Positions 50,156 through 58,523 of a stretch of 64,000 nt of DNA are shown here, piece by piece (positions within the stretch are counted from its first letter, which is position 1; each line of letters starts with the position of its first letter). The notes under the pieces are model-generated. The model did no database searches, was not told the origin of the DNA, and saw only the letters and a program-made list of their open reading frames with translations. Source of the DNA: Azospirillum sp. TSH64 (GTDB lineage Bacteria; Pseudomonadota; Alphaproteobacteria; Azospirillales; Azospirillaceae). Where the stretch lies: assembly GCF_003116035.1 (NCBI RefSeq), contig NZ_LGQW01000015.1:5684434-5748433 (forward strand). The letters are read 5' to 3'. The position numbers and the translations under genes were made by a program.

Positions 50156-51472
50156 ATGCACAGCGAGACGCACGGCAACGCCTATCCCATCCTGCCCGAC
50201 GGCGAGGAGGGCTTCACCGTCGAGGCGGCGCGGATGAAGTTCGGCCCCGGCATGCTGGCGGAACTGGGCGGCGACGCTCTGTCGCTGGGCATGACGCGGG
50301 TGGCGCTGTTCACCGACCCGCGGGTGGCGGCAACCGCTCCGTTTGGTATGGCGCTCGAGTCGTTGAAGCGGGCCGGCGTCGATCCGGTGGTGTTCGACCG
50401 CTGCCGGGTGGAGCCGACCAGCGCCTCCTTCCTCGACGCCGCCGACTTCGCGCGGGACGGCGGTTTCGACGGCTATGTCTCCATCGGCGGCGGCTCGGTG
50501 ATCGACACCGCCAAGGCGGCGAACCTCTACGCCACCCACCCGGCCGACTTCCTCGCCTACGTCAACAAGCCGCTGGGCGAGGGCATCCCGGTGCCCGGCC
50601 CGGTCAAGCCGCACATCGCCTGCCCGACCACCTGCGGCACCGGCAGCGAGACCACCGGCGTCGCCATCTTCGACCATGTGGAAAAGCAGGTGAAGACCGG
50701 CATCTCGTCGCGCTTCCTGCGGCCGAGCCTTGCCGTCGTCGATCCGCGCACCATCGACAGCCTGCCGCCCGGCGCCATCGCCGCCACCGGCTTCGACGTG
50801 CTGACCCACGCCATCGAGAGCCACACCGCGCGCCCCTTCCGCTCCCGCCCAAAGCCGGAGTCGCCGACGGCCCGCCCGCCCTACCAGGGCGCCAACCCGT
50901 GGTCGGACATCGGCAGCCTTCAGGCGATCCGGCTCGGCGGGCAATGGCTTGAACGGGCGGTCAACGACCCCGACTGTGCGGAAGCCCGCGACGCGCTGAT
51001 GTTCGCGGCGACGCTGGCCGGTCTGGCCTTCGGCAATGCCGGCGTCCACATCCCGCACGCCATGTCCTATTCGGTGGCCGGGATGAACCACAGCTTCACC
51101 GCCACCGGCTACGAGACGGTGGACCCGATGGTGCCGCACGGCATCTCGGTGGTGCTGAACGCCCCCGCTGCCTTCCGCTTCACCGGCCCGGCCGCTCCCG
51201 AGGCCCATCTGCGCGCCGCCGAGGCGCTGGGGGCGGACACGCGCGGCGCCGCGCCGGAGGATGGCGGCGAGTTGCTGGCGACGCGGCTGATCGGCATGAT
51301 GCGGGCGACCGGCCTGCCGAACGGGCTGTCGGCGCTCGGCTATGGCGAGGCCGACATTCCGGGTCTGGTCAGGGGAGCAGCCGCCCAGCAACGCCTGCTG
51401 ACCATCGCGCCCCGCCCGGTGTCGGAGGACGATCTGCGCGGGCTGTACGCGGATGCGATGCGCTACTGGTGA
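50156..51472 (+). CDS. Hydroxyacid-oxoacid transhydrogenase (iron-containing alcohol dehydrogenase family)
   Basis: The 438-residue protein has the group III dehydrogenase motifs GGGSVIDTAKAANLYATHP near 107, TCGTGSETTGVA near 161 and metal-binding His residues in DVLTHAIESHTARP, GVHIPHAMSYSVAG and VPHGISVVLNAP. The insertion PTARPPYQGANPWSDIGSLQ near 245 is characteristic of the ADHFE1-type transhydrogenase, which couples gamma-hydroxybutyrate oxidation to 2-oxoglutarate reduction. GGAGGAG before the ATG is a strong ribosome site. Confidence 0.88.
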   Translation: MHSETHGNAYPILPDGEEGFTVEAARMKFGPGMLAELGGDALSLGMTRVALFTDPRVAATAPFGMALESLKRAGVDPVVFDRCRVEPTSASFLDAADFARDGGFDGYVSIGGGSVIDTAKAANLYATHPADFLAYVNKPLGEGIPVPGPVKPHIACPTTCGTGSETTGVAIFDHVEKQVKTGISSRFLRPSLAVVDPRTIDSLPPGAIAATGFDVLTHAIESHTARPFRSRPKPESPTARPPYQGANPWSDIGSLQAIRLGGQWLERAVNDPDCAEARDALMFAATLAGLAFGNAGVHIPHAMSYSVAGMNHSFTATGYETVDPMVPHGISVVLNAPAAFRFTGPAAPEAHLRAAEALGADTRGAAPEDGGELLATRLIGMMRATGLPNGLSALGYGEADIPGLVRGAAAQQRLLTIAPRPVSEDDLRGLYADAMRYW

Positions 51473-51481
51473 AGGTTGCCC

Positions 51482-51928
51482 CTACTCTGCCATCGTTTCG
51501 CCGGAACCGCCGAACTCAGCCGGGAAGTCCTTCAGCTTCGGCAGGCCATCCCGCATCGGCAGCACGGTCTCGGCGTAGTTGACGTGGACGGCGGGGGCGA
51601 AGGGCAGGGTCGGCAGGGTCGCGGAGAAAACGTCCACGAGGCCGAGCGGCGGGTGATTGGTCATCAGATGCCCGCCGCACTTCGCGCAATATTGGCGTTG
51701 GCTGACCGGCGTCTTCTGGAAGGTCGCGAGATGTTCGGCACCTGCGGTCACGCGCACCGCGTCGGGCTTCCACAGAGTGAAGGCGTTGACCGGGCCGCCG
51801 GACCAGGAGCGGCAGGACCGGCAATGGCAATAGCCCATGGCCTCCGGCGATCCGGTGACCTCCACCTCCACCGCACCGCAGAAGCAGCTGCCCGTATGAG
51901 TCTCGGTCTGAGTCTCTGTGCTTGTCAT
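51482..51928 (-). CDS. GFA/CENP-V domain protein
   Basis: A 148-residue zinc protein of the glutathione-dependent formaldehyde-activating (Gfa/CENP-V) fold: GSCFCGAVEVEV near 13, GYCHCRSCRSWSG near 32 and CAKCGGHLM near 81 supply the Cys ligands. Formaldehyde adduct formation with glutathione is the classical activity, but many members have other roles. It is convergent with the transhydrogenase, 9 nt from its stop. Confidence 0.88.
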   Translation of the reverse strand: MTSTETQTETHTGSCFCGAVEVEVTGSPEAMGYCHCRSCRSWSGGPVNAFTLWKPDAVRVTAGAEHLATFQKTPVSQRQYCAKCGGHLMTNHPPLGLVDVFSATLPTLPFAPAVHVNYAETVLPMRDGLPKLKDFPAEFGGSGETMAE

Positions 51929-52105
51929 GGCTTACGACTTCATCTTTGTTGGTGATGCGAACAATATGACGCTATCACCGATAACAAGGATGTTCAGTTG
52001 GCCATTAGGACCATGCTCATTCGATAGGCGATAACAAAGCTCCCCGAAAAAACAGGGCAGTCGGGAGCCGGCGGAAGGATTGGGGTGGACGACGCAGGGA
52101 AAGCC

Positions 52106-52125
52106 CCTCTCCCACTGGGAGAAGG
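52106..52125. repeat. Short REP-like palindrome
   Basis: CCTCTCCCACTGGGAGAAGG reads as TCTCCCA and TGGGAGA around one base pair. Similar CCCTCTCCC...GGGAGAGG elements are dispersed in proteobacterial genomes. Only one copy was noticed here. Confidence 0.5.
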
Positions 52126-52292
52126 AATGCCGCGCTGGCTTTGGCAGGATGCCATCTTGAGGGCGAATACCGTCTGGCCCGATTTTCGGCGGAACGTTGT
52201 CTGAAGCATCTGCTGGATATAGGATTAACGTCCTGCTTTCTCGCGGAGCCCCCATGTCCCCCGTTGCCCGGTTTCCCACCCCTTTCACCACT

Positions 52293-52320
52293 CAACGCCG
52301 CCATGGCGATGGCGGCGTTG
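52293..52320. repeat. Perfect 10-bp hairpin downstream of the acyl-CoA dehydrogenase
   Basis: CAACGCCGCC (52293-52302) and GGCGGCGTTG (52311-52320) are exact inverted copies with an 8-nt loop. It lies 80 nt after the dehydrogenase stop on its strand. No T-run follows, so a classical intrinsic terminator is not certain. Confidence 0.55.
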
Positions 52321-52400
52321 AACAGTTGAACAGGGGCCGGAAAACCGTTTCACGGCGTTTCAAACGTTCCATCCACCCCCGCAAAACAGGGGTGCAGACC

Positions 52401-54197
52401 TCAGAACTGGTCTTCGCTCAGCGCCATCACGGTGTTGCGGGCGCTGGCGATGGTCGGCAGCAGGGCGGGGGCGGTCGCCAGGACCTGCTCGGCGTAGAAG
52501 CGCGCGACGATCAGCTTGGTTTCCAGGAAGGCCGCGTTGGCGCCGGGCTGGCGCAGACCCTCCATCGCCTTCATCGCCGAGCGGGCGAGCATCCAGCCGC
52601 CGGCAACCGTGCCCCACAGCTTCAGGTAGGCCACGGCACCGGCGGCGGCACCCTGCAGGTCGCCCTCCGCCTGGGTCGCGACCATCCAGTCGATGGCGCG
52701 GTCCAGCGCGTCTAGACCGGCCGACAGCTCGGTCCGGATCACCGCCAGATCGTCGCCGGGGGCGGCCCCCAGTTCCTCCACCGTCGCCCGCATGTCGGCG
52801 ACGAAAGCACGGGCGGCGGCCCCCTTGTCGCGGCCGGTCTTGCGGAAGGTCAGGTCGTTGCCGTGGATGCCGTTGGTGCCCTCGTAGATCGGGGTGATGC
52901 GGGCGTCGCGGTAATGCTGGGCGGCCCCCGTCTCCTCGATGAAGCCCATGCCGCCATGGATCTGCACGCCGGTGGACGCCACCTCGCAGCCGATGTCGGT
53001 CGACCACGCCTTGACGATGGGGGTCAGCACATCGACCCGCGCCGTGGCCGCGGCGCGGACGCCCGCATCCTCGTGGTGGCGGGAGATGTCCAACTGTGTG
53101 CCGGCATAGAGCGCCAGGGCGCGGGCGGCTTCGGTCTTGGCCCGCATGTCCAGCAGCATGCGGCGCACGTCCGGATGCTTGATGATGGCGACGCCGGAGC
53201 CCTTGGGATCGGCCAGATCCTTGCTCTGCACGCGGCTCTTCGCATAGTCGCGGGCCTGCTGGTAGGCGCGTTCGGCAATCGCCACGCCCTGGATGCCGAC
53301 GCCGAGCCGGGCGTTGTTCATCATCGTGAACATGTATTCGATGCCGCGGTTCTCCTCGCCGACGAGGTAGCCGATGGCGCCTTCGTCGTCGCCGTAGGCC
53401 ATGACCGCGGTCGGGCTGGCCATGATGCCCAGCTTGTGCTCCAGGCTGGCGCAGCGCAGGTCGTTGCGCTGGCCCGGCGTGCCGTCGGGGTTGGGCAGGA
53501 ATTTCGGCACGATGAACAGGCTGATGCCCTTGATGCCGGCCGGGGCGTCGGGCAGGCGGGCCAGCACCAGATGGACGATGTTCTCCGTCAGGTCATGCTC
53601 GCCATAGGTGATGAAGATCTTCTGGCCGCTGATGCGGTAGCTGCCGTCGCCGGCCCGCACCGCCCTGGTCCGCACCGCGGCGAGGTCGCTGCCCGCCTGC
53701 GGCTCGGTCAGGTTCATCGTCCCGGTCCATTCGCCGGAGATCATCTTCGACAGATAGACCGCCTTCTGCTCGTCGCTCGCATGCTCGGTCAGCAGGTCCA
53801 CCGCACCCTGGGTCAGCAGCGGGCACAGGCCGAAGGACAGGTTGGCGGCCTGCCACATCTCGTTCACCGCGAAGGCGACCGTCCAGGGCAGGCCCTGCCC
53901 GCCATAGTCCGGCTCGAAGGGCAGGCTGTTCCAGCCGGCTTCCGTGAACTGGCCATAGGCCTCCTTCCAGCCGGTGGCGGTGCGGACGACGCCGTTCTCC
54001 AGCTTCGCGCCTTCCTTATCGCCCACCCTGTTCAGCGGGGCGAGCACGCCGGAGGCGAATTTGCCGGCCTCCTCCAGGATGGCGTCGACCAGATCGGGGG
54101 CGGCGCTGTCGCAGTGGGGCAGGGCGGCGATGGCGTCGAGGCCGACCACCTCGTTCAGGACGAAGCGCAGATCGTCGACCGGAGCGGTGTAGGTCAT
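52401..54197 (-). CDS. Acyl-CoA dehydrogenase, long DmdC/FadE-like type
   Basis: The 598-residue flavoprotein is longer than classical acyl-CoA dehydrogenases and has an N-terminal extension (residues 1-35) and C-terminal domain as in 3-methylmercaptopropionyl-CoA-type enzymes. TMNLTEPQAGSDLAAVRT near 160 binds FAD, VQIHGGMGFIEETGAAQHYRDA near 412 is the C-terminal flavin contact, and PIYEGTNGIHG near 435 contains the catalytic Glu. It would desaturate acyl-CoA in beta-oxidation. A nearly perfect 18-bp palindrome just upstream suggests control by a TetR-type fatty-acid regulator. Confidence 0.92.
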   Translation of the reverse strand: MTYTAPVDDLRFVLNEVVGLDAIAALPHCDSAAPDLVDAILEEAGKFASGVLAPLNRVGDKEGAKLENGVVRTATGWKEAYGQFTEAGWNSLPFEPDYGGQGLPWTVAFAVNEMWQAANLSFGLCPLLTQGAVDLLTEHASDEQKAVYLSKMISGEWTGTMNLTEPQAGSDLAAVRTRAVRAGDGSYRISGQKIFITYGEHDLTENIVHLVLARLPDAPAGIKGISLFIVPKFLPNPDGTPGQRNDLRCASLEHKLGIMASPTAVMAYGDDEGAIGYLVGEENRGIEYMFTMMNNARLGVGIQGVAIAERAYQQARDYAKSRVQSKDLADPKGSGVAIIKHPDVRRMLLDMRAKTEAARALALYAGTQLDISRHHEDAGVRAAATARVDVLTPIVKAWSTDIGCEVASTGVQIHGGMGFIEETGAAQHYRDARITPIYEGTNGIHGNDLTFRKTGRDKGAAARAFVADMRATVEELGAAPGDDLAVIRTELSAGLDALDRAIDWMVATQAEGDLQGAAAGAVAYLKLWGTVAGGWMLARSAMKAMEGLRQPGANAAFLETKLIVARFYAEQVLATAPALLPTIASARNTVMALSEDQF

Positions 54198-54243
54198 GGC
54201 GGGGCGAGTCTCCCAGGACGGATTTATGGGGGCGAATTGTTTG

Positions 54244-54261
54244 GTTTACCTATAGGTCAAC
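54244..54261. promoter_or_regulatory. Palindromic operator candidate upstream of acyl-CoA dehydrogenase
   Basis: GTTTACCTATAGGTCAAC is a palindrome in 16 of 18 positions, with a perfect 10-bp core ACCTATAGGT. It lies 47 nt before the dehydrogenase ATG in an AT-rich patch that probably includes the promoter, and 164 nt from the divergent transglycosylase gene. Regulators of fatty-acid and carbon use of the TetR type bind sites of this form; the protein is not known. Confidence 0.6.
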
Positions 54262-54424
54262 ATACAGCATCGGATGGCGCTTGGCGAGAGGGCGGGATGC
54301 CGCGTCCATCCCCTTCACCAAGGCTAGGCCAGCCATGGGGCAGCATCAACCCCCCAGCCGACTGGCACGGCGTCTGCATAGGAGAGGACGCCTCCCACCG
54401 GGGCCTTCACACGGGGATCGACCC

Positions 54425-55471
54425 ATGACCTACGCTTCCGCCCTCGGCAACCTCAGCAATGCCGCCACCCAGGCCGCCGGCGCTTCTCGCGGGCCGGCCA
54501 CCGTGGAGGCTGCCGTGCGCAATGCCAGCGCGAAGACGGGGGTCGATTTTTCCTACCTCATGGAAAAAGCTGCCGTGGAGAGCGGGTACCGCACGGACGT
54601 AAAGTCCTCCTCCTCTTCGGCGACGGGGCTCTACCAGTTCATCGACAGCACCTGGTTGCAGACGATGAAGGAGCATGGCGCCGACCATGGCTACGGCAAA
54701 TACGCCAACGCCATCCAGACCCGCGGCGACGGCCGGCCCTATGTCTCCGATCCGGAGATGAAGAAGGAGATCCTGGAGCTGCGCAAGGATCCGACCGCGT
54801 CGGCCCTGATGGCCGCGGAATACACCCGCGACAACAAGGAGTATCTGGAGGAGACGGTGGACGGCAAGATCGGCTCGACCGAGCTGTACATGGCGCATTT
54901 CCTGGGGGCCGGCGGTGCCTCGAAGTTCCTGAACGCGATGCAGGAGAACCCCGGCCGCACCGCCCGCGACGTCTTCCCCGACGCCGCCGCCGCCAACAAG
55001 AACGTCTTCTACGACAAGGCCACCGGCAAGGCGAAGTCGCTGAAGGAGATTTACGACCGCTTCGCCTCCAAGTTCTCGGAGAACCCGATGGCGAATTTCG
55101 CCCCGGCCCAGGTGGCGAACGACGCGGTGCGCAAGCAGGACATGCCGGACGGCTTCACCACCCAGGTGCCGACGGCCCCGGCCAAGGCGCTGAACGGCAC
55201 GCCGCTGTCGATCTACCAGGTGCTGGCGTTGAACGCGCTGGAGACGCCGGACGAAGTCGACAGCGTCAGCGGCCGCCCGGCCCGCCTGCGCGACAAGGAG
55301 CATCGCCGCATGCGTGACGAGCCGGTGCGGACCGACCAGTCGTCGGGCACCGGCGTCGCCGTGGGCTTCGGGCTGGGTCTGGGCCGCATCGTCGGCTCCG
55401 AATCGGCGACGCCGGTCGCGTCCGCCACCGCGGGCGCGGCCGGAACCGACGCGGTCTCCAAGGCGGCTTGA
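54425..55471 (+). CDS. SLT-domain lytic transglycosylase with C-terminal extension
   Basis: The 348-residue protein has an SLT catalytic domain at residues 25-190: LMEKAAVESGYRTDV with the catalytic Glu near 52, then ATGLYQFIDSTWLQTM near 68 and TELYMAHFLGAGGASKFL near 157, and a C-terminal region of low complexity (residues 280-348). No signal peptide is evident, so export may be by another route or through a flagellar/secretion apparatus. The distance of 164 nt from the operator and the lack of a clear partner give little context. Confidence 0.8.
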   Translation: MTYASALGNLSNAATQAAGASRGPATVEAAVRNASAKTGVDFSYLMEKAAVESGYRTDVKSSSSSATGLYQFIDSTWLQTMKEHGADHGYGKYANAIQTRGDGRPYVSDPEMKKEILELRKDPTASALMAAEYTRDNKEYLEETVDGKIGSTELYMAHFLGAGGASKFLNAMQENPGRTARDVFPDAAAANKNVFYDKATGKAKSLKEIYDRFASKFSENPMANFAPAQVANDAVRKQDMPDGFTTQVPTAPAKALNGTPLSIYQVLALNALETPDEVDSVSGRPARLRDKEHRRMRDEPVRTDQSSGTGVAVGFGLGLGRIVGSESATPVASATAGAAGTDAVSKAA

Positions 55472-55583
55472 CGCTGGAAGCGGAGCGGGGAGGGGGCAAA
55501 ATGCCCTACGCTGGCGCTTTGACTTGATCGCCGGATGGGTGCAAGGTCGCGCCGTTTTTGGCGCTCACCCCTCAGGACCGATC

Positions 55584-56609
55584 ATGAGCAACCAGCAGCC
55601 CGCCGTCACCTTCGAGGAAATCCGCGCGCTCGTGCGCAACCTGCCCGGCCCCGACCTGGAGGCCGGCACCGCGGCCCTCCAGCGCGAACGGCAGCTGACC
55701 AAGCCGGCGGGCTCGCTCGGCCGGCTGGAGGAGATCGCGCAGTGGATGGCGACCTGGCAGGGCCAGCACCCGGCCGAAGCCCGCCGCCCGCGCGTCGCCG
55801 TCTTCGCCGGCAACCATGGCGTGGCCGCCCGCGGCGTCTCGGCCTATCCGGCCGAGGTGACGGTGCAGATGGTCGCCAACTTCCAGAACGGCGGGGCGGC
55901 GGTCAACCAGCTCTGCGAGGTGGCCGACGCCGACCTGCGCGTCTACGAGCTGGACCTGGAGAACCCGACCGCCGACTTTACCCAGGGCCCGGCCATGGGT
56001 GAGGAGGAGTGCTGCCGCACCATGGCCTACGGCATGATGGCGGTGGAGATGGGCGTCCAGCTGCTGTCGCTGGGCGAGATGGGCATCGCCAACTCGACCT
56101 CGGCAGCGGCGCTCTGCCTCGCGCTGTTCGGCGGCGAGGCGGCCGATTGGACCGGCCGCGGCACCGGCATCGACGACGACGGGCTCGCCCGCAAGATCGC
56201 CGCGGTCGAGGCCGGCGTCGCCGCCAACCCGCAGGCCAAGGACGACCCGTTCGAGGCGCTGCGCTGCCTGGGCGGCTACGAGTTCGCCGCCATCGTCGGC
56301 GCCATCCTGGCCGCCCGCGTCGCCCGCGTTCCGGTGCTGCTCGACGGCTTCGCCTGCACCGCCGCCGCCGCGGTGCTCTACAAGGCCGACCGCCGCGCGC
56401 TCGACCATTGCATGGTCGCCCACCGCTCGGTCGAACCGGGCCACAGCCGCCTGATGCAGCTGATCGGCAAGGAGCCGCTGCTCGATCTCGGCATGCGGCT
56501 GGGCGAGGGATCCGGTGCGGCGCTGGCGATCAACATCGTCAAGTCGGCCGTCGCCTGCCACGCCGGGATGGCAACCTTCGCCGACGCAGGCGTCAGCACG
56601 CAGGGGTGA
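55584..56609 (+). CDS. cobT: Nicotinate-nucleotide--dimethylbenzimidazole phosphoribosyltransferase
   Basis: The 341-residue enzyme has LTKPAGSLGRLEEIAQWM near 38, VFAGNHGVAARGVSAYP near 75, EMGIANSTSAAALC near 169 and a C-terminal LDLGMRLGEGSGAALAI near 300 with the catalytic Glu. It makes alpha-ribazole 5'-phosphate for the lower ligand of cobalamin. I see no cobalamin riboswitch in the 112 nt upstream, and no other cob genes in the window. Confidence 0.95.
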   Translation: MSNQQPAVTFEEIRALVRNLPGPDLEAGTAALQRERQLTKPAGSLGRLEEIAQWMATWQGQHPAEARRPRVAVFAGNHGVAARGVSAYPAEVTVQMVANFQNGGAAVNQLCEVADADLRVYELDLENPTADFTQGPAMGEEECCRTMAYGMMAVEMGVQLLSLGEMGIANSTSAAALCLALFGGEAADWTGRGTGIDDDGLARKIAAVEAGVAANPQAKDDPFEALRCLGGYEFAAIVGAILAARVARVPVLLDGFACTAAAAVLYKADRRALDHCMVAHRSVEPGHSRLMQLIGKEPLLDLGMRLGEGSGAALAINIVKSAVACHAGMATFADAGVSTQG

Positions 56610-56645
56610 TTGTGGAGTCGGGTGTCGTGAGGGCTTCCGTGGCCC

Positions 56646-57215
56646 TCACAGCATCCCGTCCGCCAGATCGCTGATCGCGGCCGACAGGAACAGGTCCAGC
56701 ATCACCAGCGCGGCGGCGGCAAGACCCGACAGCGACAGGGCGGTGCGCAGGACGAACCACTGGTAGGTCAGCATCGCCATCATGACGCCGAAGACGAGCG
56801 CTTCGGACACGCCCGACGGCAGCAGGCCGGCGGCGGACAACAGGATGGCCGGCAGATAGATCGCCATCTGCACAACCGCCGACCAGTTGTAGGCGGCGAG
56901 CGCACCGGGATAGAGCTGCTCCTTGCCCAGCAGAGACGCGATGCGGAACAGGGCGAGCGGGAAGGCGGTCCAGCTGACCACATAGGCGATGCCCTCCACC
57001 GTCACCAGTTGCAGGACCGGCGTGCCGTCCAACTGGTCCCACAGGCGGATCGCCAGCAGCAGCGCATAGGCCGGCAACACCACCAGGGCAGCGTAGAAGG
57101 AGTTCAGCGCGCCGTCGGGCGTGCGGTCGAAGAACTCCATCCCCGTCCGGTCGAAGCGGGCCAACCGCCAGGCGCCGGTCAGTGCGGACAGGATGGCGGG
57201 AGTGGTCAGCGGCAT
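56646..57215 (-). CDS. Membrane protein of unknown function downstream of dapE
   Basis: A 189-residue protein with five or six hydrophobic helices (for example FYAALVVLPAYALLLAIRLW near 40-60, LAAAALVMLDLFLSAAI near the end). An N-terminal FDRTGMEFFDRTPDG motif precedes the first helix. It reads as the third gene of dapD-dapE-this; the start at ATG 57215 is 22 nt after the dapE stop. A TTG at 57248 is also possible. I do not recognise a family. Confidence 0.75.
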   Translation of the reverse strand: MPLTTPAILSALTGAWRLARFDRTGMEFFDRTPDGALNSFYAALVVLPAYALLLAIRLWDQLDGTPVLQLVTVEGIAYVVSWTAFPLALFRIASLLGKEQLYPGALAAYNWSAVVQMAIYLPAILLSAAGLLPSGVSEALVFGVMMAMLTYQWFVLRTALSLSGLAAAALVMLDLFLSAAISDLADGML

Positions 57216-57237
57216 CGTGGTGTCCCGGTCAGACCTC

Positions 57238-58386
57238 TCACCCGGCAAGGCGCGTGAACACGCCCTTCAGGATCGACTCGTAGATGGCGGTCAGCTGGCG
57301 CAGATCCTCCACCGAACAATATTCATCCACCTTGTGCATGGTCTGTCCGACCAGCCCGAATTCCACCACCGGGCAGACATTCTTGATGAAGCGCGCGTCC
57401 GACGTGCCGCCGGTGGTCGAGTATTCCGGCCGGCGCCCGGTCACCCCCTCCACCGCCTCGGCCACCAGTTCGGTCAGCGGACCCGGCGGGGTGACGAAGC
57501 TGTCGCCGGAGCAGTAGACCTCCAGCTCATAGGCGCCGCCGACGGCATCGAAGGTCCGGCGCAGCCACGCCTCGATGCCGGCCGGGGTGTGGGCGTCATT
57601 GAAGCGGATGTTGAAGGTCGCCTTGCCCTGGGCCGGGATGACGTTGGTCGCCGTGTTGTCGACGTCGATGGTGGTCAGCGCCAGGGTAGAGGGCTGGAAA
57701 TGCGCCGTGCCTTCGTCCATCGGGTCTTCGGTGATGGCGGCCAGCATGCGGACCAGCCGCGGCAGCGGGTTGTCGGCCAGATGCGGGTAGGCGACGTGGC
57801 CCTGCGCGCCGAACACGGTCAGGAAGCCGGTCAGGCTGCCGCGCCGGCCGATCTTGATCATGTCGCCCAGCGCCTTGGGGTTGGTCGGCTCGCCGACCAC
57901 GCAGGCATCGATGCGCTCGCCGCGCTCGGCCATCCACTCCAGCACCTTGCGGGTGCCGTTGATCGCAACCCCCTCCTCGTCGCCGGTGATCAGCAGGCTG
58001 ATCGAGCCGGCGGGCGGACCGTCCTCCAGCCGACGCGAGACGGCGGCGACGAAGGCGGCGATGGCACCCTTCATGTCCACCGCACCGCGGCCGAACAGGC
58101 GCCCGCCCATCACCTCGCCGGCGAAGGGATCGACGGTCCAGCCGCGGTCGCCCGGCGGCACCACGTCGGTGTGGCCGGCGAAGCAGAAGTTCGGCCCCTC
58201 GGTGCCGAGCCGGGCATAGAGGTTCTCGACCGGCTCGGTCCCCTCCTGCTGGAAGCGCAGGCGGTGGCAGGTGAAGCCCATCGGCGCCAGCGCCGCCTCC
58301 AGCACGCTGAGCGCACCGTCGTCGCGCGGCGTGACGCTGGGGCAGCGGATCAGATCCTGGGCGAGGGCGACGGGGTCGATGGTCAT
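57238..58386 (-). CDS. dapE: Succinyl-diaminopimelate desuccinylase
   Basis: The 382-residue M20 metallopeptidase has FAGHTDVVPPGDRGW near 71 with the first His, FGRGAVDMKGAIAAF near 99 with the bridging Asp, LLITGDEEGVAINGT near 131 with catalytic Glu pair, VVGEPTN near 165 and FGLVGQTMHKVDEYC near 345 with the last His. It removes succinate from N-succinyl-diaminopimelate in lysine and peptidoglycan synthesis. It follows dapD across a REP-like inverted repeat. The ATG at 58386 has GGAAAAGAG upstream. Confidence 0.95.
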   Translation of the reverse strand: MTIDPVALAQDLIRCPSVTPRDDGALSVLEAALAPMGFTCHRLRFQQEGTEPVENLYARLGTEGPNFCFAGHTDVVPPGDRGWTVDPFAGEVMGGRLFGRGAVDMKGAIAAFVAAVSRRLEDGPPAGSISLLITGDEEGVAINGTRKVLEWMAERGERIDACVVGEPTNPKALGDMIKIGRRGSLTGFLTVFGAQGHVAYPHLADNPLPRLVRMLAAITEDPMDEGTAHFQPSTLALTTIDVDNTATNVIPAQGKATFNIRFNDAHTPAGIEAWLRRTFDAVGGAYELEVYCSGDSFVTPPGPLTELVAEAVEGVTGRRPEYSTTGGTSDARFIKNVCPVVEFGLVGQTMHKVDEYCSVEDLRQLTAIYESILKGVFTRLAG

Positions 58387-58421
58387 GCGGCTCTTTTCCA
58401 ACCGGCCCGGCCTCCGCCGGT

Positions 58422-58506
58422 CGTCATCCCCGCGAAGGCGGGGATCCAGGTGCAGGGCCGGAATGCTGTATGCGACGCCTGGACCCCCGCCTTCGCGGGG
58501 GTGACG
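58422..58506. repeat. REP-like 29-bp inverted repeat between dapD and dapE
   Basis: CGTCATCCCCGCGAAGGCGG... (58422-58450) is repeated inverted with few differences at 58478-58506. Each arm is itself a small palindrome around CCCCGC and GCGGGG. The element is typical of a dispersed family found in many proteobacteria. It is the only one of this type seen in the window and sits inside a cotranscribed pair, where it may stabilise the dapD message or reduce dapE expression. Confidence 0.85.
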
Positions 58507-58523
58507 CTTGGTCTATTGGCGGA

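Larger units (their letters stand above)
51929..52400. other. 472-nt noncoding region with two palindromes
   Basis: I see no gene. The right half of the intergenic space contains a REP-like CTCTCCCACTGGGAGA palindrome at 52106-52125 and an exact 10-bp hairpin at 52293-52320. Several short frames exist, but they carry no ribosome site and their codon use is not like that of the neighbours. Part of it is AT-richer than its surroundings (51940-52060). Confidence 0.6.

Noticed and set aside
52230..52290. tRNA-like sequence starting GCGGAGCCCCC
   Set aside because: The arms cannot be folded into a cloverleaf, and no TTCGA loop is present.
51932..52304. Several frames of 60-119 codons in the region after the GFA gene
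   Set aside because: They overlap one another on both strands, pass through palindromes and have no ribosome sites.
55472..55583. Possible cobalamin riboswitch before cobT
   Set aside because: The 112-nt space is too short and lacks the B12 box and conserved stems.
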